A stretch of DNA of 64,000 bases, taken from Paramacrobiotus metropolitanus. Lineage: Eukaryota > Tardigrada > Eutardigrada > Parachela > Macrobiotidae. Below are positions 12,407-24,187 of the stretch, in pieces. The notes beneath the pieces are model-generated. The model was given only the letters and a program-made list of their open reading frames with translations, did no database searches and was not told the origin of the DNA. The stretch covers positions 248,001 to 312,000 of the forward strand of contig NW_026570241.1 in NCBI RefSeq assembly GCF_019649055.1, in the 5' to 3' direction. The first letter of the stretch is position 1; each line of letters opens with the position of its first letter. The position numbers and the translations under genes are program-made.

Positions 12407-13666
12407 ATGATTTTGTACTGGCAGAAAAATATTGTAAGATGTTGAATGTGCGTCGACCAAAAGAGATATGGTGATTTTATGGAGACTATAGCTTCAGATT
12501 TACGTGGGTGGCTATTTTACATAAATCGTATTTTGTCATGTGGCATACTTCTATGGTATTTTGGCTACTTGTATCTGTATGTATGCATATGGACGTTATG
12601 TAATTTGGGGTACATCAGTTAATGAACTGCGCTGCTTCGACCGTGGCGCACATTTTCAACGTTTCGCTCCCTGTTTCCGCTTTCAGAAGTTCTTTTGTAG
12701 ATAATCCGTTAATATGTGTGTGGAGAATTCAACAGCAGATCGATCCGTTCTATGCATATTTATATGACGTATGCTTGTAAATGTAAATTAAATTTCTCCC
12801 GTTTTAAGACCGCTGACTGGTAAGCTGCACAGTTGTCGCCCTGGACAGTAATTGTGGTAACGTGAAATCTTCAGTTGACAACTAATATCAAATGCATGTG
12901 TTCGCAATGCCGGCTGTTGTTGTTGGCAGGGAATATGGCGTAGTCCTAATGAGTAGTGCCGGTTGTGCACGTACAGTTAAGTTAATGTTCTGTTCTCGAT
13001 AATTTCGTTTCCTTGACAATGCCTTAAATTTTCATTAATTTTGTTGGAGCAATGGTCCTTTGCTATGACTACGATGTCATTATCCGTACACGTTCGTGAA
13101 ACAACCAAAACATGCAATTACATGAACAATATTATTACTGAAATTAATACCACTACAGTACTTTAATTGATAATGTACTGTACAGCAATTACTAAGAAAA
13201 AGATACTATATTTTAATTTTAGTACTGCTGTACTGCTTCATAAACAATCAGTTTTACTAGTCATAAGTCAAAACAGTAAAACATGATAACGCTAATGAAT
13301 ATAGAAAACAGTATATATACAGTAGTGTATGCTCGCTCTTGCCAGCTGATGTTTATAACAATGGAAAAACGCTAAAAAATGTAATTAATATTGTACGATA
13401 AGTACAGCCTGTACAGGTACAGAGTATCCAATACCTTTACCGTTTACGCGCCTGACGAAAACTGAACTAACAGCAAAAGATAAAAACTCGAAATCCGAAA
13501 ATTATTAAAGATCCAGTTGGGTGCAACGAGCACATACATTTTCCGCATCACTTCACGAAATTGATGCGAGAAAATAAAAACAAATAAATACAGATAAGCG
13601 CAGAACCAAAAATTATAATAACACAAATATTCTCTTTTCTCCACTGTTACCACAAAACTGTCTTAC
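12407..13666. other. Intergenic, convergent 3' ends
   Basis: Lies between the 3' end of cytochrome b5 and the 3' end of the minus-strand 13667-15938 gene. I see no coding signal or clear repeat. Confidence 0.4.
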
Positions 13667-15938
13667 TCAGAGCGAGCCACCGACAATTCCAGCCAACTGC
13701 CGCATCAACAAGGTCATCTCTTGCATCCTAAAACCAAAAAAAGATTACTGAAAATTGCACAAAAAGTAATGTAGATAGTACCACATATCATCACAATAAG
13801 AACTGTGGCTATCATTTTTAGTTTTACTACACACTACATATTAAAATAAAAGATTAACTCCACAAAATCTTTTTTATAACAATTCTACACATTTTAATCA
13901 AGCCGCATGTACGGAGTATAAAGTAAATCATAACAGACAATTATTTTTATAAAGTGCGGTTTAATGCACTTTTTAAGCAATACAGCCGAGAATTTAGGTT
14001 ATAACTTGTGCTGTAATTAATACTTTTCGTTGCGGAGATTATCGGCAGCCATGACGCTCTTGCGGATGTCTCCCAGCATTTTCAGTGCATCAGCAATTCG
14101 TTTCTCGTCCACATTGACAACGGCATCCATGACATTCTGCAGTTTCTTCATTAAGATATCAGCACTGCGGGGCAGAGAAGGCGCTGCAACAAGGGCCGGC
14201 TGGCGAGCAGCGGTAACCGTTCGGGGCGCCGCAGCTGCCGGCGGAGTCGAAGCCGGTGAAGCCATACGGCTGGAAAAATTAATATGCATTATCATTGATA
14301 TACGGAATTATTTCAAATATATGCAGATTACAGAGGTTCAAATACACTTTAAGGGAATTAAGCGAAATTATTATGAAAAGATCATAAATTTTCGGGTGAG
14401 TGGGTCCGTTTGATACACATGTACGCGGGCGTGTAGGTTAATGAAATCACTTCCGGCACCGACGGATAACGTCTGGACAGTCACATTTCTCCTTAAGGAT
14501 CGAAGAAAATTAGAGTTGATAAAGGATTATTTTAAACATACATGGGCTTAAATATGAAACAAATGAAGAAGACACCGACGTTACAAAAAAAATACAGCAT
14601 CAGTGTGTTTTAAAGCATAAAATATCTGCTCAATACCGACATCATTTTAACAGCCGCCAGCTCGAACAATTATATTTACTGCGCACTAACTCACCTGAAC
14701 TGGCTTTCCGTGCGGATGAACTCTTCCAACTCCGTCATACACTGTGCAGTCTGCTCGTAATGCTCCTTCATATGGCCATGAGCCGACACACCGTGTCCAC
14801 AGCGTTCCTGTAAAAATAAAACCACATGCTTATTATTATTTAAATTAAAATTTATCTATTTTAACCGGGAAAAACAACACTGCGAAAACTTAAACACATT
14901 TATTACACATAAAGTATTACTTACTGCATTCCACAATAATAATTATGACATTATTATTATACAAATGAGATCTACAATACAATTATATCATTATTAAAAT
15001 TTTTAATATCAAAGAAGCATACACTTTTGCCGCAAAATAAGTCATGTTGGTTGGTTAATTAATTTTCCGTCACGTACCTTCTCCAGATTGGCCATCGTTC
15101 GCACCTTCCCGATCAACTGCAGCAGGCCGTCGTTGACAATTTTCCGCACAGTTGGCTGCGATGGTGGTAACGGCGGCGGCATCGGCGTGGACGCTGCTAG
15201 TGGTGTCATCATGTAGGGCGTGGAGAAGGGTCGTGTCTCGCTCACTCTCGACTCCACTTCTCGCAACGGCGCTGGCGGCGGCAGCACAGCTTTCTCAACG
15301 GCCACGACGCGGGCACTCGGCTTCGCAGCCACGGTGGATGCCGCCGGTTTTGCGTTTGTCGAAACCACGCTCTGCGTTGGACGGGAACGCTGCTTATCGG
15401 ATGCCGGCGATTTAGTAGCCTTGCGCTTATGGCGGGGCGACGGTGACGGCGATCGCGATCGCGAGGCTTCCTTGTACACCGACGTCGCAGCCTTAGCGCG
15501 GCATCCACGAATCGGATTGCGCTTGGTCGGCGGTTGTTTGGCCGGTGGCGAGGACGCTTGGGTGCGTTTCTTCACTGGTGATTGGGCTTTCTTTTTCGCG
15601 GGAGGGGATGGGGCTTTCGTTTTCGCTGGTGGGGGTGGTTTTTTCGCCGGCGGCAGAGCAGGGGCTTTGAAAACAGCCGCGGGAGCATCGGAGCGTGCAT
15701 GGACACTGCTGGTGTGGCCTTTCTCAACGGCAGCCGTTTTCACTGTCTCTTTCTCTCGGACCGGGATCTCCGCCGGCTCCGGTGGGGGTGGATGGAAGGC
15801 GGGGACGTTGCGGCAGCGGAAGATGGCGTTTTGGACGGCCACGGTGATGTTGCTCAGCTGGGTGACGCCCGACGCGTTGGACATGGTGGACGTTGCACGT
15901 TCACGTTGTCCTGGAAAGCGACTGCTGATGGACGACAT
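13667..15938 (-). CDS. Unrecognised Pro/Lys/Ser-rich protein with helical C-terminus
   Basis: I do not recognise this gene. Four exons on the minus strand keep phase throughout: 15938-15078, 14807-14695, 14269-14024 and 13727-13667, 426 aa. Residues about 35-250 are low complexity and probably disordered, with PPAKK/PAKTKAP repeats and an SR-like stretch (SRSRSPSPSPRHKRK) suggesting a nuclear, phosphorylated protein. Residues about 260-330 and the last 75 residues are predicted-helix-like, with amphipathic runs such as LMKKLQNVMDAVV. The third exon also has an in-frame TAA just past the donor gtatta, so reading through would give a shorter end; the last exon (MQEMTLLMRQLAGIVGG) fits better as helix continuation. 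Arranged head to head with PDCD2, 777 bases apart. A transcription or chromatin role is possible but not shown. Confidence 0.75.
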
Positions 15939-16715
15939 GTTTCAACGGTGGAAAAGGTAAGCAACTGTCAGTGGTTATGCTGCAACACCAGCAGAATGGA
16001 AAAGTGAAAAAAATAGTGCGCAGACGCAAATAAAACAGGTGAAAGTTGGCAAAGCAAAAGATCCCGAGTCGAGTGATGGTTGCTCAAGTTTAAACGGCAC
16101 GACTGGCTGACTTGTTCTGTCACGATGTGAGTGTGCGAGTCAGCGACTCAGCGGTCAGGGAAATCTTGGCCATGCTTCAACACTTGTAGCCGGTGGCGTA
16201 ACGATCCCTTACCTTTTAGGGTCAGACTCGCTCCAGTATTGACAACTGCCACGCTCATGGTTTTGTCCACAAAGAACGCAGCATTCTCCTGATTATTTTT
16301 GGCAGTGTTATTATACTTTCCTAATTTTTTGTAGAATAACTAAACAGACAGGAAGCTGAGTTTGACCGCTCACCGCTGTGTGCTGTGTAGCTTAAAAGCT
16401 TTTGCCGAGCCCAACATTTACTTGAGGCGAGAGAAGGGCCGGAAGGTGCTTTGAAATGGCTCGCTGCGCCACTCTGTGTATTTTATTAATTTTGACGAGC
16501 ACCTGCACGAGTCACGACTGCTGCACGAGGTTAGAAAATTTGAATTTAAATTTCTCTGGTTTAATTTAATTTCATTAGTTTCACAATTCCTTCTTGCCAG
16601 TTTTTTTATTTTGCGTTGTACACTTGTGCTAAAAATCAGAACAATTAATCCAACGGTTATCGATTGATTTCATTAACTTGAGCCAGCTACTAATTTTGCT
16701 GATTGAAAACTGAGA
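15939..16715. promoter_or_regulatory. Shared divergent promoter region
   Basis: The 777 bases between the starts of the minus-strand unknown gene and plus-strand PDCD2 must hold both promoters or 5' leaders. I see no TATA box close to either start, which would fit housekeeping-type promoters. Confidence 0.45.
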
Positions 16716-18009
16716 ATGACTGCCAAAGCCAAATCGAGCGTGGAGCTGGGCTTCGCCGAAGAAGTTCCCACCTGGAAGCTACATCATCGTTATTTCCCCA
16801 GCAAAATCGGCGGTTTTCCGGCTTGGCTGGATCTCCACTCTCTCCCCGCACCCCGCGACCTGCAGTGCCCCGTGTGTAGCGAACCCACATCGTTTCTCCT
16901 GCAGATGTACGCCACGGAAAACGACGCCAATGCGCAGAATTTCCATCGCACCATCTTCGTCTTTGCCTGCCGTAAGACCGCCTGCACCACCCCCGGGTTA
17001 TCCAAATCCTTTATTGTCCTCCGCTGTGGATTGCCACGCGTCAACAGCATGTACAGCGATGAGCCTCCAGCCGAGGACCCTGCAGCGGCGGATCCGTTGA
17101 TCAAACATCCGCTTTGCGCCGTCTGCGGCTGTCTGGCGCCCAACACCTGCGCCTCCTGCAAGAAATCCTTCTACTGCAGTCGGAGCCACCAGATCCTAGC
17201 GTGGAAGAACGGGCACAAAGAGGAATGCGAGAAAATCCGCGGGGATGCGACGATCCAGCGCGGCGAACCCGTGAGGAACTCTGCAGTCACGTTCGCCGAG
17301 TACGAGATCGTCGCTGAGTCGGAGGAAGCGCAGGACCCTCCAAATACCACCAAATCCGATCAGGAGAAGGCGTCGGAGTATAAAAATGCCGTGGAGAAAT
17401 TAAAACCCGAGTTGAACGACGTCGGTGTGGATGAATTGGAGACGTTCTGTGCGCGGACCAAAGACAAAGTCTTCCAGCAGTTCCGCAAGCGGGTGGCCGC
17501 CTACCCCACGCAGGTGCTGCGGTACCAGCGGGATGGGGTGCCCCTGCTTATTTCCAGTAAGAACGCCGCCCCCCGAGGAGAGCCGGCTGCCGCCCTGTGC
17601 GGTGTGTCGGAATTCGCGGCGCTTTGAGTTCCAGATTATGCCGCAGTTGTTGAATTATTTGCAGCAGGAAGAGAGTCTGACGGAGGGACTGGATTTCGGG
17701 ACGGTGATGGTGTATACATGTCCGCTGAATTGTCGGGGCGAGCGGGAGAGTTATGTGCGGGAAGTGGCCTGGGTGCAGTGTGTGGACGGGGAAGGGGAGG
17801 TCCGACCGGAAGTGAACGGGGATGAGGACTCCGGATTGATTTTACTGGTGAATTTGATATTGATAGGAGAAATTATATTTTCGTGCCTGTTTTTTACGTC
17901 GAGCGCTGATTTATTCAAACAATATGGTGGCAAGGGAGAAGCCAGTCTGGTTATCAAAATAAAAAGCGCGAAAGGTTTTCAGCACTGCTGTTATTATCCG
18001 TACTTATGA
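16716..18009 (+). CDS. PDCD2: Programmed cell death protein 2 (PDCD2), frame broken at a C6 run
   Basis: PDCD2 family proteins are MYND zinc-finger proteins; family members act as chaperones for ribosomal protein uS5 and in cell-cycle control (family knowledge). The N-terminal block WKLHHRYFPSKIGGFPAWLD matches the family, the MYND finger spans about residues 134-171 (CAVCGC...CASC...FYCSRSH...H...C), and the C-terminal domain carries FEFQIMPQLLNYL. The frame starting at 16716 runs to a stop at 17627, but the conserved C-terminal part lies one base ahead. The switch falls in six C at 17569-17574; one base fewer would join the two parts. This may be a base-call or assembly error, or a real lesion. 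After the conserved end the frame continues about 55 hydrophobic residues to 18009, which may instead be an intron beginning near gtgaat at 17848. PDCD2 is usually about 345 aa. Confidence 0.85.
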
Positions 18010-18919
18010 ACAATTCCACATGCCACACAAGTTTGTAACTTGAGTTTGGTTTAAAAATAAATAGCCGTAATTGTCAGCATTTTACCAATTTCAAGTTGTG
18101 GACATAGAGGAAAGGTTCACATTGATGCACAAAATAAAAAGTATCTCGGTAAATGTCAAATTTTCCAGTTTAAATGCTTTCTAAAATTATGCTTTGAGCC
18201 TGGGATTATGGCATATTTTAGAATCCCAAAATACAATAATTATGTGAGAATTGCAAAGAAAACCGGAAAACGATAATTACTTAATTAATTTAAAATGGAT
18301 CTAATTACGCAACTATGGAAAGACTAAAAATACTTGTTGCCGCAACAGGAAACGATTGATGAAGTGAAAATATCCACTCACGAACATTAATATTATGTTG
18401 CTTCAGTATTCCCAAAAAGGTAGGACAAGAGGACTATTTAATTAAATCACAGATTATAATGGCAACGCTTTCGTTGGGATTTTGGACCCATTATAATGCC
18501 AACGTTCTACGACAGTCACCGTACAAGTGTTGGCTTTATCGTGGTGGGCCCAGTGTAAAATCATACTAAAATGCCTAAAGTCATGAGCCTACTAGTTTTG
18601 TTGTGACACATAGTATTTACACAAGTTTATAAACAATTTTCGAAGCTGCAGACAGCAAAATCAACTCATTCATTTCTATCGAACACCGACATGATAGATA
18701 ACCATTAAATACCAATTCACATAACGAAAACATGCAAAACCTATGTACAGTTTCAACGTAAAACAAGATTCCTGAGAATGTATGCTACAGCGCAGATAAA
18801 ATTTGCAAAATAAAATTTTACACCGGACATTAAATTAAACCAGAACCTACGCATCAATACAATAATCCAGGATGCAAAGGCATCCCTGGATTATTTTACA
18901 AATAACGATTTAAACAACT
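18010..18919. other. Intergenic with a small hairpin
   Basis: No gene seen. At about 18859-18894 AATAATCCAGG-ATGC and GCAT-CCCTGGATTATT form a 15-bp stem with one bulged base and an AAAG loop; it lies near the 3' end of the F-box gene and could affect RNA end formation, but that is speculation. Confidence 0.5.
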
Positions 18920-21851
18920 TTACGGCGACACAATTAATTTGTAGAGCATTCCCACTGTCGTTACTTTCAGTTTGTCCAGATCCACCCGTGACAGATCCAC
19001 GCAGTACATTTGCTGGAAACGAGGCTCTCGCCTGCAAAATTTACAATTCTTCTACCATTTTTCTTTTAAACAACAGGAAGTGACTTAGTGACTGTATACG
19101 AGTATACCCAGATAATTTGATTGATTTCTTAACATTCAAATATGCAGTTCCCTAAAACAGGAGGCTAAAAACCAAAAGATAATATTTCTAAGCAAAACGA
19201 AAAATACATATAAATGTTCGTTTGTTGTAAATATTCATTTATTTAAGTATACAAAAATATTTATTAACGCAATCAAACTTCCCCAGCTCAGAGCATTCAT
19301 TTAAAATTTTATTTTTTTGCAGTTTATGTATCTCGTAGGCTCAATGCATAGCACAATTTGAATTTCGTACGACGTTACCATTGCCGACGCACTACAACAT
19401 CCCGGTAATCCGCTTTATTTATTTCGATACAAAGAAAACGCAAGAATAGTGCAAACGCATTTTAATTTTGTTTTCGCTGTTTTCATTAATTTTTCCGTTT
19501 GGTCATATGTAATAGAATCGTGCGGCTGACTGTAAATATACGGGTACCTACATCAGAAAGAAAACTACATATGATAAATGCTTCTATAATTATTATCATT
19601 GCGCAATCCGTACCTTTGTAGAAGTCCGACTGTGCTAATCTGCAACTCGCCCGTCAATCCCGGTAGTTCTTGCTGCAAGCGATGCATCTCTTCGGCTAAT
19701 AACGGCGCTGCATGACGCTCCAGTGTGGCCGCCACGTTCTCCTCCCGTCTCCGTACATCCCACAGATCGATCGTCTCGTTATCCACTTTAACACTGCAAA
19801 ATCACAATCTGACCTTGAAATAATCGATACGTAACCACTGAACGGTGGCTTCTTCACTGAACAGTAACAATTTTTATCCGACTCGTAGTCTCGTACAATA
19901 TTCGCTGTGTTTCTGCAGCAAAATACCCTTGCATAAAACGCAATTACTAAATGTACAGATAAATACTTTGTATGTAGAAATCACTGTTAAATTAAGCAGG
20001 CAGACTTTATAATGTGTTTGCAAATATCTGGAAAAAACAATCCTGTTCTGTGGTTTAAATGAACTGCTCACAAAAACAGTATTTACTGCATAGAAACAAA
20101 ACTGTCTGTATGTAAACTGCGGACTGCCGTTATGGCGACAAAACGAGAAACATTTTTTTCCTTTTTTCCCTAAAAGTTTTGAAAACTAAACCGTTTCACA
20201 AACAGTATCGACCAACGTCTAATCAGTTTACAGTTGCACTTTGTACCGCAAATCGAATATTACGCTCGCATTTAACTCATTTGGGCAAAAACAATATTCA
20301 ACACATCAACAACGTTATTGTGAAATCTTCATCCAATTTTCATCTACAAATATTTCTTATGGCTCATCACCACGATTCCGACCCAGCTAGAACCACTATA
20401 CTACAATCGCACTACCAGACTACATTGGGTGGCCGCGCCAGAGCAGGGCTGGTGATCAGTTTCATTTTTTCTTATCGTTTAGTCTGATAATTTTATCATG
20501 TTAATTTTTCTTTTATATGGTATTTTATGACTTAATTTTATGTCGGTTAATTGGCAACAGCTGTTTCCTTTTTAATAGTCCATACATGAAGTGCATCTTA
20601 GTCTTACATTTTACAATTTCTTGAATTACTGTAATTTAGTTCTAAATTTGAATAAGTCTCCTGAAAAAGTTAAATCCACCTACCTGTAATAATTGTACAC
20701 TCCCGGCTCAATCTGCTCCCCGACCAGCACATCCAGCAGCCGTGCCGATTGCACCGTCCGCGGCAGCTCCAGGAAACAGCGCACATCGATCTTTCCGCCG
20801 ACAATGGTCAGACGGCGCAGCTGCGGACAGTGCAACACCGCCCAGCGGCATCCCTCCGAGAAGAAATGCCGCAGTATAGCGTCGCTGATGTTGTCCAGAT
20901 CATTTCCGCACAGAATGCTTAGGTACTCCGTGTCGGGTCCCATGAAAGCGGCACACCAGTCATCCGTGTAGTACAGCCAGTCAATGTCCGTCAGACACAC
21001 CGACAAATCCAGGATCACGTACTTGCGGATGCTCTTCGTCTTCAGCAGGCCGTTCCATTTTTTGCACACCCTGCAAAACAACAAACCCACACTCAACGGA
21101 GTCCTTAAAACAATTATTATTAAAAAATTCCAGAACGGCTCCGATTTCTCTTCAACGAGAGGAAATTTCCAGACATTCACAAGGAGCAGAAAGAAATTTT
21201 GTTTAACTGACTCCGTTGGTATGGTCAGTCAGAAGAACATGACGAAAATTATGATAATGAAACTATCTAAAGTGGGAGTCATCGAAGGAATAATTTGTTA
21301 GCACTTTTTAACCACCATTAAGAGTCACAGTTTTGCAAATCGTCAATGGATGTGAGACTGCGTGACCACTGCACTACGATTCACTGCTGCGCATCAAATC
21401 TGGTAAGTACCATAATTATGATATTCGCCAGTAAACAAAATCCCCCGGAATCGGAATCATAGAAATCAGATCAATTTTGAAGATAAAAATTTCATATGAA
21501 AATTCTGATACAGTATTTTTATATTATTAGCTGGGCTGATGATACGTACGCTTACTCCAAAATCAGTAATGATGACTGAAAATAAAAAAAACTTAAACTG
21601 CCAGACCTCTGTTTGACTAAAGTACAGATACGTCCTCTCTGCCAGTTGACGTAGATTGTCAGACTACACCGTACAAAGCACTGCAACACTTACTGCCGCA
21701 ATTTTTTCTGCGTGAAGACATCGATTCTCCGGAATATCTTAATGAGGAGCTCCTCGGGAATCTCGTTGACATAGGCAATACCGTCGTTGCACAGGATGTG
21801 GCTGGGCTCCACAGTCGACTCCGATGCTATCGGAGGCTTTTCTGGATTCAT
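18920..21851 (-). CDS. F-box protein
   Basis: Four minus-strand exons keep phase: 21851-21694, 21070-20684, 19793-19614, 19031-18920, giving 278 aa. The F-box is at residues about 28-65, split by the first intron: NEIPEELLIKIFRRIDVFTQKKLRQ then VCKKWNGLLKTK, the usual leucine/isoleucine pattern followed by VCKxW. F-box proteins bind Skp1 in SCF ubiquitin ligases and select substrates through the part after the box. Here that part is about 210 residues, with LRRLTIVGGKIDV and SARLLDVLVG strings that look like one or two degenerate leucine-rich units, then a helical segment (EENVAATLERHAAPLLAEEM). I cannot name an orthologue. All four junctions have GT-AG ends, and the ATG at 21851 follows ctgcaga. 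Confidence 0.85.
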
Positions 21852-24187
21852 TCTGCAGTTCTCCAGCAGTCCGCTAGCATCGCGCGTACCCTGTCCTCCG
21901 CGGGGAAGCTGCCGTTTGCGTCAACGCATCGAACAAATCCAACCTTGACACAAACTCGACGATACAACAAGTTACAAGTACAACAGTCACAACCTCCACG
22001 AATTCAGCAAGGCAGAGAAATAACTACACAAGTTAAAACGATCAGTCTTTCATTGCTTCTTCATAATCGATGAGTCCAATTCAAAACTCCACATTGTCCA
22101 GAAGTAACCAATGTTACACGAACAACTAATAAGAGTGCGAGATCGACAGGGACAGAAATAAAAACTCAAAACTCAAAAGTACTTAGTACAAATCCAAGTT
22201 GCAAGCAGCAAGTATAAACTGAAACACAGAGGATGGTATAAGTTAATAATAAATTCAGGATAAGCAACATAAACTGCTGCTTGCCCCTATAGCACAGGCT
22301 GCACAGCAGTCACCCAATAAATATTTTCGACATTCGATTCGAAGATAACAAAATTTGCAGTCAAAATTAGCAAAGTTTAAAGCAGCAACATTTTCAGTAA
22401 TTCCTCAAACTACCTTCAAAACTCTGGATCTATGTCAAGACTTTTCGTTCTACTCTTATTATTTACCACGGACTGCACTAAGCGGTAGCGCAGCGAGCCG
22501 ATGCTATCCGAAGACACTTCCGGTCTGCAAGCAGGAAAATCGAGAAAATTAATGTGTTTTATGATTTTTATCAATTGTAATTTTGTAAGTATTTTAATAT
22601 TCGACTGCTTACAAAATAAAGATCCTAAAATTTATAACAGAAAAGGTTTCAAAATATAAAAATTAGATGCTAAATACGCGTGGTCCTCTAAAGTACGAGT
22701 TCCGGCACTTGGTTGTTTAGAATGGAATGCCACAGGCCCAAACAGTTCTTCACATTTTGCATTTGGAAAGCATTTTAATTTGTAGTCTGTCACGTTTATA
22801 TTTTGCGGTTTTATAGTCATGCTCGAATTCGATTTAACTATAAAGAAACGAAATTTGTAATACAGTGAATTGGATGAAAATAATTACGATTACAGATACA
22901 ATGTTCAACTGAGAAAAAGTGCAGAATTAACCAATATAATTGCACACCTTTCTTTATACAGTATGCAAACAAATACAAAAGTGTATTCGTGAAAATGACG
23001 ATCTCATTGATCTGCACCTTTAACAAAATTTAAATTTAGTTATTATACCAGCACTCGCGTACACAATAGCCTGCGCGTTATAATTATAAGGCATCATATA
23101 TCGTACTGCACATGTGTGCACGCACAATATTATACAGTAACATGCTTTTCACTTTTCTCACTTTTTTACGCAGCTGATAATATACAGTAACTGGCAATTT
23201 TTATTTTGTTACGTATTAATCAAAAGCTTATGCACAAATCCTACTTCTTTTGCTAATAATTATGATCCTGTATTATAAAATAGGCACTCGCCGCACTCGT
23301 ATTATTCTTGTTATGTGTGGTACGAGTCTACGTGATACTTCAAATGGCCGTAATTAACGTGTAACAGCAGTGCTACATACGTGGCGCCGGATATCGTTAT
23401 ATAACAATAATAAGCGTTATGGTATGTAGCTAATTAGAAAGATTATTCCACTTAAAAGTCACATTTCACGTATTTTCCGGGAAAGGAAAAATATGCAGAA
23501 ATGGTTGTTGTTTGATAAATTGGATGTTTGACCAGTTGGTACAAGATCGATGTTTAAAGTGGCAATTGTAGCACTAATAACCGGGGTCAGCCCATGTCAA
23601 CGAGCCAACTGTCGGCCGCACTTTGTCCGGTACGATTGCAGTTATGCACTGTCTTTTCCAGTCTGCACGCGCCAACCGTTCCTGTATGGCAGCCACATGA
23701 CGCTGTCATGCGATATCGTGGATTTCCAACTGTTCTATAACCGCAATACAATTCGTGCTGACAACACGTATAAACGATATACAATATTATTTACTGCTGT
23801 TTTGGATAATTTTACGACAGAAACGACTCCGGGTATTATTTTGCTGGCAGCGTGGTAACCGGAAACAGGGACGGGGATGACCTTTTTCCCAACGGATTAA
23901 CGTCGATTTCCGCCATAATTTTTTAATGTGATGGATATATTAGTAAGTTCATTTTTTAATTATATATAATTTGTGCAGTAAAATTGCAAATTGTCAGTAA
24001 ATATATTCCCAGTTTTGCGGGATTTTTGGACCTAACATTGATAATTAAAAATGTGGCACGAAATTACGTACAGCGCCCATCACTGACACGCAACTTGGCA
24101 GGAACGGCCGACCGCCGCGGTTAATTAGCGCATTCCAGCCCGTGCCACATAAATTCCTCCCGGTTCATTAAATCGTCAAGGAAAAAA
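21852..24187. other. Intergenic, no supported gene
   Basis: Several open frames of about 60-100 codons occur, including 23550-23858 on the plus strand, which starts with a short hydrophobic stretch. None has a recognisable domain, consistent splice context or low-complexity bias that would make it convincing. Confidence 0.4.

Noticed and set aside
14017-14023. Stop right after NEKY as the end of the 13667-15938 gene
   Set aside because: A donor gtatta just before it leads to an exon at 13727-13667 in phase, with a helical continuation; kept only as an alternative.
15220-15960. 246-codon plus-strand open frame
   Set aside because: It is the mirror of the GC-rich exon of the minus-strand 13667-15938 gene; that gene has four exons with matching phases, while this frame is a Gly/Phe/Trp-rich shadow.
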